From Pseudomonas fluorescens (lineage in GTDB: Bacteria > Pseudomonadota > Gammaproteobacteria > Pseudomonadales > Pseudomonadaceae), in NCBI RefSeq assembly GCF_001708445.1, contig NZ_CP015637.1, positions 4,713,001 through 4,777,000 on the forward strand: a stretch of 64,000 nucleotides of DNA, given 5' to 3'. Position numbers and translations under genes: made by a program. Below, piece after piece: positions 53,738-62,159 of the stretch. The first letter of the stretch is position 1. Every line of letters starts with the position of its first letter. The notes under the pieces are model-generated. The model searched no databases and was not told where the DNA came from. It saw only the letters and a program-made list of their open reading frames with translations.

Positions 53738-53804
53738 TCCGGCAGGCTCCAGCACATCTGCAGGGAAGCTGCAGACTGCAAAGTGTATGTAGGTTTTGTA
53801 TTTA

Positions 53805-53814
53805 TTGTATACAA
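53805..53814. promoter_or_regulatory. GntR-type palindrome TTGTATACAA upstream of the NCS1 permease
   Basis: Perfect 10-base palindrome, 68 bases before the NCS1 start. Two more TGTAT half-sites lie at 53784 and 53797. The TTGT-N2-ACAA shape is that of FadR/GntR operators, as at prpR (61352). No GntR gene adjoins the permease, so the regulator is elsewhere. Confidence 0.5.
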
Positions 53815-54098
53815 AGCGCATTTACACTTAAGCCACATGCGTGCCAGTTTTGGATCTATGAAAGCCCTGGCTAATTTCGTTTTTATAGGTGAGTTAAATA
53901 ACTGGCTGAATTTGAAGAAATATAAATTGACCGATTGAACAGCTATTTATTTTTGCGTTGTCAGCGTGCGATTCGCCAGACCAACCGAGGGGAGGGGGGA
54001 GGTGTTACGTTATGGTGCGCATGAAGAGAAATTGCACACATAAATGGCACCAATGGTTACATGTATGTGTACATTTCTAGCACTCAACACAAACCAAA

Positions 54099-54190
54099 TG
54101 TGGGAGGGGCGGTGCGACGATTCGACTTGCCCCCGATAGCGGAGTGTCAGTAACCATTGAGCTGACTGATTCACCGCAATCGGGGGCATT
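54099..54190. repeat. REPIN (GTGGGAGGGG type)
   Basis: TGTGGGAGGGGCGGTGCGAC on the left, a GTCAGTAACC / GAGCTGACTG centre and AATCGGGGGC...TTTTTTTAC on the right. The right arm has diverged: it pairs with CCCCCGAT rather than the outer GTGGGAGG. It lies 3' of the cysH gene and may serve as its terminator. Confidence 0.65.
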
Positions 54191-54207
54191 TTTTTACAGC
54201 ATCAACT

Positions 54208-54942
54208 TCAAGCCTTGCTGATGATATTCCCAGCATGTAGCCCGCATTCCTTCTGCGTGGCTTCCTCCCACCACCAGCGGCCTTCACGCTCATGCTGGTT
54301 CGGCAGTACAGGGCGGGTGCACGGTTCACACCCGATGCTGATAAACCCGCGCTCATGCAGGCTGTTGTACGGCAGCTCCAGCATGCGGATGTACCCCCAG
54401 ATCTCTTCACTGGTCATCTGCGCCAGCGGGTTGAACTTGTACAGGGTGCGTTCCGGGGTGGAGAAGGCGCTGTCGATTTCCAGCGCCGCCACTTGGCTGC
54501 GGGTGCCGGGGCTCTGGTCGCGGCGCTGGCCGGTGGCCCAGGCGCGGACGTCGGAGAGTTTGCGGCGTAGCGGTTCGATCTTGCGGACACCGCAGCATTC
54601 GCCATGGCCGTCCTTGTAGAAGCTGAACAGGCCTTTTTCTTTGACGAAGGGTTCCAGCTTGCTCTGGTCCGGCGAGATCAGTTCGATATCGATCTTGTAG
54701 AACTCGCGCACCTGCTCGATAAACCGGTAGGTCTCCGGGTGCAGGCGGCCGGTGTCGAGGCTGAACACCTTGACGTTCTTGTTCAGCTTCCAGGCCATGT
54801 CCACCAGCACCACATCCTCGGCACCGCTGAAGGAAATCCACAGGTCATCACCGAACTGGCTGAACGCCAGCTTGAGAATGTCCTGGGCAGACTTGTTGGC
54901 ATAAGTCGCGGCGAGTTCAACGACATCGAAGGCTTGGTTCAT
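54208..54942 (-). CDS. cysH: Adenylyl-sulfate (APS) reductase CysH, [4Fe-4S] type
   Basis: 244-aa thioredoxin-dependent reductase of assimilatory sulfate reduction. Four Cys ligands for the [4Fe-4S] cluster are visible, Cys116-Cys117 ([14 protein letters not shown]) and Cys205/Cys208 ([10 protein letters not shown]), plus the catalytic Cys233 in KECGLH. The cluster marks it as an APS rather than PAPS reductase. The PP-loop reads [15 protein letters not shown]. Adjacent to thrH on the other strand, the known Pseudomonas neighbourhood. Confidence 0.95.
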   Translation of the reverse strand: MNQAFDVVELAATYANKSAQDILKLAFSQFGDDLWISFSGAEDVVLVDMAWKLNKNVKVFSLDTGRLHPETYRFIEQVREFYKIDIELISPDQSKLEPFVKEKGLFSFYKDGHGECCGVRKIEPLRRKLSDVRAWATGQRRDQSPGTRSQVAALEIDSAFSTPERTLYKFNPLAQMTSEEIWGYIRMLELPYNSLHERGFISIGCEPCTRPVLPNQHEREGRWWWEEATQKECGLHAGNIISKA

Positions 54943-55094
54943 CAGGACGGTTCCTACAGGTCAATGGCGCTGAGCGCTCTATAGGGGAGCGATGGTATCA
55001 AAATCCGTCCCGCGTTGCGGCGGCGGGCTTGAATCGCTAGAGTTCGGCAGTCCTTTTGCTCGCTCGACTTGAACAATATAACTAGGAGTGTCTT

Positions 55095-55712
55095 GTGGAA
55101 ATTGCCTGTCTCGACCTGGAAGGGGTGCTAGTTCCGGAAATCTGGATCGCCTTCGCTGAAAAAACCGGTATTGAATCCCTGCGGGCGACCACCCGGGACA
55201 TTCCCGACTACGACGTGCTGATGAAGCAACGCCTGCGCATCCTCGATGAACACGGGCTCAAGCTGGCCGATATCCAGGAAGTGATCGCCACGCTCAAGCC
55301 GCTGGAAGGCGCCATCGAGTTCGTCAACTGGCTGCGCGAGCGCTTCCAGGTAGTGATCCTGTCCGACACCTTCTACGAATTTTCCCAGCCGTTGATGCGC
55401 CAGTTGGGCTTTCCGACCTTGCTGTGCCACCGCCTGATCACCGACGACAGCGACCGTGTGATCAGCTACCAACTGCGCCAGAAAGACCCCAAGCGCCAGT
55501 CGGTACTGTCGTTCAAGAGCCTGTACTACCGCGTGATCGCGGCCGGCGATTCCTACAACGACACCAGCATGCTGGGTGAGGCCGACCGTGGGATTCTGTT
55601 CCATGCGCCAGAGAATGTGATCCGCGAATTCCCGCAATTCCCGGCGGTGCATACGTTTGAAGATTTGAAGAAAGAGTTCATCAAGGCTTCGAATCGGCTG
55701 TTGAGCCTTTAA
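55095..55712 (+). CDS. thrH: Phosphoserine phosphatase / homoserine phosphotransferase ThrH
   Basis: 205-aa HAD-superfamily protein. Motif I DLEGVLVPEIW holds Asp7 and Glu9, motif II is ILSDTFYEF and motif IV is AAGDSYNDTSML. Known function: dual phosphoserine phosphatase and phosphoserine:homoserine phosphotransferase linking serine and threonine synthesis. Starts at GTG (55095) with AGGAG 7 bases upstream. Confidence 0.95.
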   Translation: MEIACLDLEGVLVPEIWIAFAEKTGIESLRATTRDIPDYDVLMKQRLRILDEHGLKLADIQEVIATLKPLEGAIEFVNWLRERFQVVILSDTFYEFSQPLMRQLGFPTLLCHRLITDDSDRVISYQLRQKDPKRQSVLSFKSLYYRVIAAGDSYNDTSMLGEADRGILFHAPENVIREFPQFPAVHTFEDLKKEFIKASNRLLSL

Positions 55713-55762
55713 TTTTTTCGGCCGGGCTGATGGGACGGGTAAAGCCACTGCCTATGTTCCTG

Positions 55763-56122
55763 TCAGCCCTCTGCAAGCAATCGCTCATAAGGAATACTCA
55801 AGCCTTCATGCAGTCGCTTGATCATCGACAAGCTCAGCTTGCGCTTGTGATTCAGCACTTCGGATACACGTCCGCTCGTCCCGATGAAAGGCTCAAGATC
55901 CCGGGCGGTCATACCTAGCTGTTCCATGCGAAATTTAATCGCTTCCACCGGGTCTGACGGGGGGATGGGATAGTGCTGCGCCTCGTATTTTTCGATGAGT
56001 ATTGCGAGGACTTCCAGCTCATCACCCTCTGGCGAGCCTGGTTGCGCTCCCCATATCTGCTCCACGCGCGCAAGCGCAGCGGTCAGGTCCTCTCGGGAAT
56101 GTATCGGTTTGATGTTCATCAT
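55763..56122 (-). CDS. higA: HigA-like antitoxin (XRE family)
   Basis: 119-aa antitoxin. The N-terminal part binds toxin (TAALARVEQIWGAQPGSPEG), and the C-terminal XRE helix-turn-helix reads MTARDLEPFIGTSGRVSEVL with LNHKRKLSLSMIKRLHEGLS. It overlaps the toxin stop by 4 bases (ATGA), so the two are translated together. Autorepression likely through the palindrome at 56431. Confidence 0.9.
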   Translation of the reverse strand: MMNIKPIHSREDLTAALARVEQIWGAQPGSPEGDELEVLAILIEKYEAQHYPIPPSDPVEAIKFRMEQLGMTARDLEPFIGTSGRVSEVLNHKRKLSLSMIKRLHEGLSIPYERLLAEG

Positions 56123-56421
56123 ACGGTCTCCGCATTGATCTGATCGTATTGCGCATGAGTTCCTACGAACCGTATGAACCCAAGCTGTCGCTGGTAATCG
56201 ATCGCCATGATCACTCGATATTTGTTGCCGCCCACGTTGAATACAACCCTGCCACCTTTGAGAATGCTCGCGGTCCTGAGCTCTGCCTTGAGTGCTTGTG
56301 GCGTCGGGTAAATTGCCTTTTCCATATGCCGATACAATTCAATAAGCGGCGCTTTTGCATCGATATAGGCGGGTTGGTTTTCCCAGAATATTCGTAAGGT
56401 CGATAGAGCGATTATCCGCAT
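56119..56421 (-). CDS. higB: HigB-like toxin (mRNA interferase)
   Basis: 100-aa toxin of the HigB family (RelE fold). Recognisable blocks are IALSTLRIFWENQPAYIDAK, LELR-type LKAELRTASILKGGRVVFNV, GNKYRVIMAIDYQRQLGFIR and FVGTHAQYDQINAETV at the C-terminus. Known activity: ribosome-dependent mRNA cleavage. First gene of the pair (toxin before antitoxin, as in higBA). Confidence 0.9.
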   Translation of the reverse strand: MRIIALSTLRIFWENQPAYIDAKAPLIELYRHMEKAIYPTPQALKAELRTASILKGGRVVFNVGGNKYRVIMAIDYQRQLGFIRFVGTHAQYDQINAETV

Positions 56422-56430
56422 CGCTGCAAC

Positions 56431-56445
56431 CTCCCAATTTGGGAG
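56431..56445. promoter_or_regulatory. Palindrome over the higB translation start, candidate HigA operator
   Basis: CTCCCAATTTGGGAG: seven-base arms around a central T, perfect. On the minus strand the GGGAGG adjoining it lies about 8-10 bases before the higB ATG and provides the ribosome site. Repressor binding here would block both transcription and translation. Confidence 0.6.
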
Positions 56446-56650
56446 ATGGTAGGTGCGATTGAGAGGAGATGCAATCTCGGAAATATTTCCTGAAGGGTAG
56501 GCAGTCGCTTCATGTGATCCTTCACAGACGGCGGGTGGACGGTTGACGCCGGACGCTATCCTCCGACGTTCAACTGCGTCTACTGCGGGTCTGATTCAGG
56601 TTTTTTCTACTGCCCGGCTCTGCGTCTGAGAGCCAGAAAGGAACTGCGCG

Positions 56651-57994
56651 CTACAGGCTTTCCAGTGTTTGTAACAACACCCGCACCTTGGTCAGCGACT
56701 CCTGATACTCCGCCTGCCACTGCGAATCCGCGACGATCCCGCCGCCGCCCCAGCAGCACACCTGACCATCCTTGACCAGCAAGCTGCGAATGGCGATGGA
56801 GCTGTCCATCTCGCCGCGCACATCCAGGTACACCAGCGAACCGCAATACAAGCCGCGCCGCGTCGGCTCCAGTTCGTCGATGATCTGCATCGCGCGGATC
56901 TTCGGTGCGCCGGTGATGGAGCCACCGGGGAAGCTGCCGGCGATCAGGTCCAAGGCATCTTTGTCGTCGGCCAATTCACCGATGACGCTGCTGACCAGAT
57001 GGTGCACGTTGGGGTAGCTTTCCAGGCTGAACAGCTCCGGCACGCTCACCGAGCCGGTGCGGCAGGTGCGGCCGAGGTCGTTGCGCAGCAGGTCGACGAT
57101 CATCAGGTTTTCGGCGCGGTCCTTGGGGCTGGCCAGCAGTTCGGCGGCATTCGCCGCGTCTGCTTCGGGGGTCAAGCCGCGAGGGCGCGTGCCTTTTATC
57201 GGGCGGGTTTCGACCTGGCGCTGGCTGATACGCACGAACCGCTCCGGCGACAGGCTCAGCACCGCGCCATCATCCGGCAGGCTCTGGAACCCGGAAAACG
57301 GCGTCGGGCAGGCTTCGCGCAGGGCGCAATAGGCCGCCCACGGATCGCCGAGGCACGGTGCGCGAAAGCGTTGGGCAAAGTTGACCTGGTAGCAGTCACC
57401 GGCCTGGATGTAATCCTGGATGCGTACGATCGCCTGGCGATATGCCTCGGCGGTCAGGTCAGGGGCCATGGGGCCCAGGAGCTTGAACGTGGCTGCTCCG
57501 TCGACAACGCCATGACTGAACACCGCGATCAAGCGTTGCCGCTCGCTGACTGCCAGCGCCGGGTGAAACACCAACTGGCTGGTCCGCGCCTGGTGATCAC
57601 TGATCAGCGCCCAGGCATACAGGCCAAAACGCGCATCCGGCAGGTGCAAATCGTCTGCGGCCAGGTGCGGCATCTGTTCCAGGTGGCGGCCGAAGTCGTA
57701 GCTCAAGTAGCCGATCAGGCCGCCAGCAAACGGGAGTTCCAAGCCAGCGGGTATGCTCGCTTCACCCAGTTGGGTCAGGCTTTCCCGCAGGCGCTGCAGG
57801 AAGTCTGCGCCGCTTTCACCAGGCGATACCGTTAGTGTCACTTGCGGCCAGGCGCTGAGCAGGTCATAACGCCCGCGCTCGGCCACGGGCCTGCCGCTGT
57901 CCAGCAGGACTGCGCCTGGCGCATGGCGAATCGCCGCAAAATACTCGGCGGGGTTGGCCCGGTAGGGCAGCGGGTGTACGGAGCAGGTCGACAT
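56651..57994 (-). CDS. pabB: Aminodeoxychorismate synthase component I
   Basis: 447-aa chorismate-utilising enzyme of folate synthesis, forming 4-amino-4-deoxychorismate with PabA. Motifs are the chorismate-binding GSFPGGSITGAPKIRAMQII, IKGTRPRG, ENLMIVDLLRNDLGR and GGGIVADSQWQAEYQESL. The N-terminal half fits the PabB/TrpE non-catalytic domain (LPFAGGLIGYLSYDFGRH). A hairpin GGCTCT/AGAGCC (56621-56639) lies just beyond the stop. Single gene. Confidence 0.95.
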   Translation of the reverse strand: MSTCSVHPLPYRANPAEYFAAIRHAPGAVLLDSGRPVAERGRYDLLSAWPQVTLTVSPGESGADFLQRLRESLTQLGEASIPAGLELPFAGGLIGYLSYDFGRHLEQMPHLAADDLHLPDARFGLYAWALISDHQARTSQLVFHPALAVSERQRLIAVFSHGVVDGAATFKLLGPMAPDLTAEAYRQAIVRIQDYIQAGDCYQVNFAQRFRAPCLGDPWAAYCALREACPTPFSGFQSLPDDGAVLSLSPERFVRISQRQVETRPIKGTRPRGLTPEADAANAAELLASPKDRAENLMIVDLLRNDLGRTCRTGSVSVPELFSLESYPNVHHLVSSVIGELADDKDALDLIAGSFPGGSITGAPKIRAMQIIDELEPTRRGLYCGSLVYLDVRGEMDSSIAIRSLLVKDGQVCCWGGGGIVADSQWQAEYQESLTKVRVLLQTLESL

Positions 57995-58094
57995 GCGGGG
58001 GTGGATCAGCTGTTGGCGTGGGGGAGGGGATTGTAGTCCCCCGTAGGATTTGCTCCTAGGGGGGATGTCGGGGATAGACAGATGTAAGGCCGCG

Positions 58095-59081
58095 TCAGCC
58101 TTCGACGGGCGGAATATGCCCGAACATTTCCTGTACGAACGCCACCCGCTCTTCCGGGGTTTCCGTCACACCGGCCGCTTTCAGCGCTTCCAGGCGCGCC
58201 TCCACGGCATGGGTGCGCAGGGTCAGGCCGCAGTCGTTGGCGATCTGGATATTCAGCCCCGGCCGTGCGTTCAGTTCGAGGATCAGCGGGCCTTTCTCCT
58301 GGTCCAGCACCATGTCCACGCCGATATAACCCAGCCCGCACAGCTCGTAGCAGCCGGCCGCGAGCTTCATGAAGCCGTCCCAGTTGGGCAGTTGCACACC
58401 GTCCACCGCGTTGGTGGTGTCGGGGTGCTTGGTGATGATGTTGTTCAGCCAGGTACCGCGCAGGGTCAGGCCGGTGGCGAGGTCGACACCCACGCCAATC
58501 GCGCCCTGGTGCAGGTTGGCCTTGCCGCCGGACTGACGCGTCGGCAAGCGCAACATGGCCATCACCGGGTAGCCCATCAAGACGATGATGCGGATATCCG
58601 GCACGCCTTCGTAGCTGATGCTCTTGAAAATCTGGTCGGGGACCACGCGGTACTCGATCAGCGCGCGGTCACGATGGCCACCCAAGGAGTACAGGCCGGT
58701 GAGGATGCTGGAAATCTGGTGCTCGATTTCCTCATGGCTGATGATCTTGCCGGACACTGTGCGGTAGCGCCCTTCAAAACGGTCGGCGACGACCAGGATG
58801 CCGTCGCCGCCGGCGCCCTGGGCCGGCTTGATCACGAAGTCGCTGCGCCCACCGATGATCGCGTCGAGCTTGTCGATTTCCTTCTCGGTGGAAATCACTC
58901 CGTACATTTCCGGCACATGGATGCCGGCCGCCATGGCCCGTTCCTTGGTGATGATCTTGTCATCCACGATCGGGTACAGGCTGCGCTTGTTGTACTTGAG
59001 CACGTAGTCGGCGTTACGCCGGTTGATGCCCATGATCCCTCGCGCTTCCAGGGCCTTCCAGGTCTTCCAGAAGCCGAACAT
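58095..59081 (-). CDS. Alpha-L-glutamate ligase-like ATP-grasp protein
   Basis: 328-aa RimK-related ATP-grasp ligase. The ATP site is visible in FVIKPAQGAGGDGILVVADR, and metal-binding residues in LILELNARPGLNIQ. Starts at the ATG overlapping the preceding stop by one base (TAATG). The family links amino acids to an unknown acceptor. Third gene of an operon with the 7TM protein and the retropepsin-like protein. Confidence 0.88.
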   Translation of the reverse strand: MFGFWKTWKALEARGIMGINRRNADYVLKYNKRSLYPIVDDKIITKERAMAAGIHVPEMYGVISTEKEIDKLDAIIGGRSDFVIKPAQGAGGDGILVVADRFEGRYRTVSGKIISHEEIEHQISSILTGLYSLGGHRDRALIEYRVVPDQIFKSISYEGVPDIRIIVLMGYPVMAMLRLPTRQSGGKANLHQGAIGVGVDLATGLTLRGTWLNNIITKHPDTTNAVDGVQLPNWDGFMKLAAGCYELCGLGYIGVDMVLDQEKGPLILELNARPGLNIQIANDCGLTLRTHAVEARLEALKAAGVTETPEERVAFVQEMFGHIPPVEG

Positions 59082-60613
59082 TACGAATCAGCCTTGAGGA
59101 AGGCCTTGAACCGCACCAGTTCGGTCAGGCGGTAGCCGCGATAGCGACCCATGGCCAGCATGAAGCCCACCAGGATCAACAGGATCGCCGGGAAGGTGAA
59201 TACGAAGTAAATCAGCTCCGGCACGCTCATGATGATGTGTGCCAGGGAGGCGGCGAACAGCGTGCCGATCGCGACTTTCATCGCATGGCTGGCGCCGCGT
59301 TCTTCCCAGGTGATCGACAGGCGTTCGATGGTCATGGTCAGGATCACCATCGGGAACAGCGCCACCGACAAGCCGCGCTCCAGGCCCAGTTTATGGCTGA
59401 ACAGGCTGATGGCGGCGATCAGCACCACCACGAAGGTCAGCACCACCGACAACCTGGGCAGCATTTGCAGCTTCAAGTGTTCCAGGTACGACCTCAGGGA
59501 CAAGCCCAATGCCGTGATAATCGTGAACAGCACAATCCCGAAGCCCAGCTGCGTCTCGCGGAACGCCAGCGCGATCAGCACCGGGGTGAACGTGCCCAGG
59601 GTCTGCAGGCCGATCAGGTTGCGCAGGATCAGGATCACCAGCACGCCGATCGGGATCATCACCATGATCATGAAGGTTTGCTGGGTTTGCAGCGGCAGGC
59701 CATACAGCGAGTATTCGAGGAAGTTGGCGTCGGTATTTTCGTCGGTCAGCTTGGCCAGGCGAATCGCGTTCATTTCGCTGTTGTTCAGGCTGAAGGTAAC
59801 CACGGCTTTCTTGCCGCCATCGACGGTGATCAGGTTTTCATCGCCGGTCCACCACAGCAGGCGGTCGGCGGGCAGGCCCTGTTCGCCGGTCTCCGGGTTG
59901 AAGTACAGCCAGTCATTGCCATTGAAGCTGCGCAGCCACAGTTCCGGGGTTTGCGGCTGGTCGGCGACCAGGCGGATGGTGTGGACCTTTTCCACCGGGA
60001 CGTGGGCGATGGACAGCAGCAGCTCGACGATCTTGGCCTTGTGCGGCGTCGACGGGTCGCCGCCCAGCAGCAGCTTGACGTTGTCGTCGTTGAGGTTGTT
60101 GGTGCGCTTGATCGCTTCGGTAATAAAGGTCTCGACGTCGGCCGAGTGCTGGCGGATCGGCGCCAGCAGGGCTTCGGCGGCGATTTTCTCCGGGCCTTCC
60201 ACGGCAATGCTGTCGCGGAAGGTCGGGCCCTTGATCTTGACCTTCTCGCCGCTGTAGCGCTTGGTCAGCACCAGGCGGTAATACAGGGTCTGGTTGCCCT
60301 TGGCGCGGCGTGCCGACCAGGTGACCTTGCGGTTGCCATCGATGCGGTTGACGCTCACCCCGTAGTTGTTCGAGATGAAACTCTCATTGAGGCTGACGAA
60401 GTCGCGGCTCAGGGGCGGCACGAACATCTGGATCTTCACCGGGTCTTTCGGGTTGGCGACGAACTCGACCTTGGCGTCGATGTTCCACAAGTCGTCGGTG
60501 GCGTCCTCGGTAACAGGAATGCCCAGCACGAAGATCTGGTAGGCGGTGACCGAAATACCGAGCACCACCAAGAGGGTGATGAGGATTTTCATGTGCAGGG
60601 TGAGAGAGCGCAT
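59081..60613 (-). CDS. Inactive transglutaminase fused to seven-transmembrane domain
   Basis: 510-aa inner-membrane protein. An N-terminal signal anchor (ILITLLVVLGISVTAYQIFV) is followed by an extracytoplasmic transglutaminase-like region (about 60-310). The catalytic Cys is not seen, hence the 'inactive' label. About seven C-terminal helices follow (MIMVMIPIGVLVILILRNLI, TFTPVLIALAFRETQLGFGI, SVVLTFVVVLIAAISLF and others). Partner genes: retropepsin-like protease 5 bases upstream, ATP-grasp ligase downstream. A membrane receptor/anchor for peptide processing is a reasonable inference. Confidence 0.87.
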   Translation of the reverse strand: MRSLTLHMKILITLLVVLGISVTAYQIFVLGIPVTEDATDDLWNIDAKVEFVANPKDPVKIQMFVPPLSRDFVSLNESFISNNYGVSVNRIDGNRKVTWSARRAKGNQTLYYRLVLTKRYSGEKVKIKGPTFRDSIAVEGPEKIAAEALLAPIRQHSADVETFITEAIKRTNNLNDDNVKLLLGGDPSTPHKAKIVELLLSIAHVPVEKVHTIRLVADQPQTPELWLRSFNGNDWLYFNPETGEQGLPADRLLWWTGDENLITVDGGKKAVVTFSLNNSEMNAIRLAKLTDENTDANFLEYSLYGLPLQTQQTFMIMVMIPIGVLVILILRNLIGLQTLGTFTPVLIALAFRETQLGFGIVLFTIITALGLSLRSYLEHLKLQMLPRLSVVLTFVVVLIAAISLFSHKLGLERGLSVALFPMVILTMTIERLSITWEERGASHAMKVAIGTLFAASLAHIIMSVPELIYFVFTFPAILLILVGFMLAMGRYRGYRLTELVRFKAFLKADS

Positions 60614-60618
60614 TCGGT

Positions 60619-61164
60619 TTACTCGGCGGTATGAGCGTCGGCGGCGCAGGCGGGTTTGCCTGCTGCGTATTTAAGACTGGGGTCGACCAGCGCATCAAAG
60701 CGTTTCAAGGCTTCGGAGCCGATCAGCAGTGGGTATTGGAAGGCGCTGCGGTCAGTCAAGTTCACTTCGATGCTGCGTAAAGCGCTGCCCATGCAGATAT
60801 CCAGGGCAATCACCGGACGGGCGGTGTAGTTCTTGTCCTCATCGGGATCGTAGTCACCGGCGCGACGCTTGATCTTGCTGACGCGGGCCAGGGGGCGCTC
60901 GATGGGGTGGGAATGGGCGGCGTCGATCGCCAGGTAGAAGCGTACCCAGGATTCACCGTTGCGCTTGAAACGCTTGATATCGCGGGCGCTGAGCGAGGCG
61001 GTCTTGGCGCCGGTGTCGAGCTTGGCCGCGACTTCCAGGTCGATACCGGCGAGCTTGGCGTATTCGTTTAGGCCATACACGGTCTTTTCGGCGGCAACGC
61101 TTAGCCCCGGCATAAGTCCCGGTACGAACAATAGGCATATCAGAAGGAAGGGCTTGAGTCTCAT
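60619..61164 (-). CDS. Retropepsin-like aspartic protease (annotated family 'ATP-dependent zinc protease')
   Basis: 181-aa secreted or periplasmic protein with signal peptide (LLICLLFVPGLMPGLSVAA). The sequence AAKLDTGAKTASLSARDIK has the DTGA catalytic motif of retropepsin-type aspartic proteases. No HExxH or other zinc site is visible, despite the family name (PF05618). It heads the 7TM / ATP-grasp operon. AGGA ribosome site. Substrate unknown. Confidence 0.85.
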   Translation of the reverse strand: MRLKPFLLICLLFVPGLMPGLSVAAEKTVYGLNEYAKLAGIDLEVAAKLDTGAKTASLSARDIKRFKRNGESWVRFYLAIDAAHSHPIERPLARVSKIKRRAGDYDPDEDKNYTARPVIALDICMGSALRSIEVNLTDRSAFQYPLLIGSEALKRFDALVDPSLKYAAGKPACAADAHTAE

Positions 61165-61351
61165 AGATCCTGAGGCGGTGCAGTGCGATGTTCAATTCAA
61201 GGCGACTGGCATTGCTGCGCAAGCTCCCTCGTGCGCCGTTTCATCCAGTGATGTCAGGCAAAAGCGGCGGGCATTCTAACATGATGCTTTTCTGACGCCA
61301 GCGCTGGCAGGCGGCCATGCCCCAAGCGCGTGCGGGGCTGGTTATTAGACG

Positions 61352-61363
61352 ATTGTCGACAAT
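61352..61363. promoter_or_regulatory. GntR-type operator 1 upstream of prpR
   Basis: ATTGTCGACAAT, perfect 12-base palindrome. A TTGACT (61377-61382), 17 bases, TAGTTT (61400-61405) promoter lies between this site and the second site at 61427, so repressor bound here could loop with the downstream site. Confidence 0.6.
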
Positions 61364-61426
61364 GTGCATTTATTCTTTGACTATCTGGGGCTGATTGGCT
61401 AGTTTTTGCCACATTGCTTTTAAAGG

Positions 61427-61436
61427 TGTCGACAAT
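61427..61436. promoter_or_regulatory. GntR-type operator 2 at the prpR start
   Basis: TGTCGACAAT, matching ten positions of the upstream operator, with the palindromic core TGTCGACA. It ends immediately before the prpR start codon. Centre-to-centre distance to operator 1 is about 73 bases, close to seven helical turns. Confidence 0.55.
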
Positions 61437-62159
61437 ATGCTCGAGCAAGCGGAAGCCCCGGTGGTGCCCTCGGACGAATCCCAGACGATGTCGGAAAACG
61501 TCTTCCGCCGTATCCAGGCCGCCATCGTCAAGGGCGAGATCGCCCCCGGCAGCAAGATCTCCGAGCCAGAGCTGGCGCGCACCTACGGCATCAGCCGCGG
61601 CCCGCTGCGTGAGGCGATCCACCGCCTGGAAGGCCAGCGCCTGCTGGTGCGCGTACCCCATGTGGGCGCGCGAGTGGTGTCGTTGAGCCACGCCGAGCTG
61701 ATCGAACTCTATGAGATCCGCGAGTCCCTCGAAGGCATGGCCTGCCGCCTGGCTGCCGAGCGCATGACCGATGCGGAAATCGAAGAGCTGCGCCAGGTGC
61801 TGCACACCCATGAACGCGACGAGGCGTTCCAGGCCGGCCTGGGCTACTACCAGCAGGAAGGCGACTTCGATTTTCACTACCGGATCATTCAAGGTGCCGG
61901 TAACCGCACCCTGACCCAAATGCTCTGCGGCGAGCTGTACCAGTTGGTGCGCATGTACCGCATCCAGTTCTCCGCCACCCCCAATCGTCCACGCCAGGCT
62001 TTTGCCGAGCATCACCGCATTCTTGACGCGATTGCCGATCGCGACGGTGAACTGGCCGAACTGTTGATGCGCCGCCATATCGGTGCATCCAAACGCAATA
62101 TCGCCCGTCATTTTCCCGACGGCGCTCCCCAGACAGCCACTCAGCGAGGTGAGTCATGA
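61437..62159 (+). CDS. prpR: GntR family regulator (FadR/FCD subfamily) of the propionate operon, PrpR
   Basis: 240-aa regulator. Winged [61 protein letters not shown]. The FCD domain carries [19 protein letters not shown] and metal-binding histidines in [10 protein letters not shown] and EHHRILDAI. In Pseudomonas this gene immediately precedes prpBC and controls them (known arrangement). It overlaps prpB by four bases. Start 61437 follows operator 2, and a start at 61395 lacks support. Confidence 0.88.
   Translation: MLEQAEAPVVPSDESQTMSENVFRRIQAAIVKGEIAPGSKISEPELARTYGISRGPLREAIHRLEGQRLLVRVPHVGARVVSLSHAELIELYEIRESLEGMACRLAAERMTDAEIEELRQVLHTHERDEAFQAGLGYYQQEGDFDFHYRIIQGAGNRTLTQMLCGELYQLVRMYRIQFSATPNRPRQAFAEHHRILDAIADRDGELAELLMRRHIGASKRNIARHFPDGAPQTATQRGES

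Larger units (their letters stand above)
53738..54207. other. Intergenic region with promoter, palindrome and REPIN
   Basis: 470 bases without a supported gene. From left to right: the NCS1 promoter area with TTGTATACAA, an AT-rich stretch with ACATGTATGTGTACAT (54059-54074), and a REPIN at 54099-54190 at the 3' end of cysH. The plus-strand frame at 53549-53938 overlaps the NCS1 N-terminus and has no recognisable product. Confidence 0.5.

Noticed and set aside
53549..53938. Frame overlapping the NCS1 N-terminus
   Set aside because: Mostly antisense to the permease gene. The end is AT-rich intergenic sequence with no motif.
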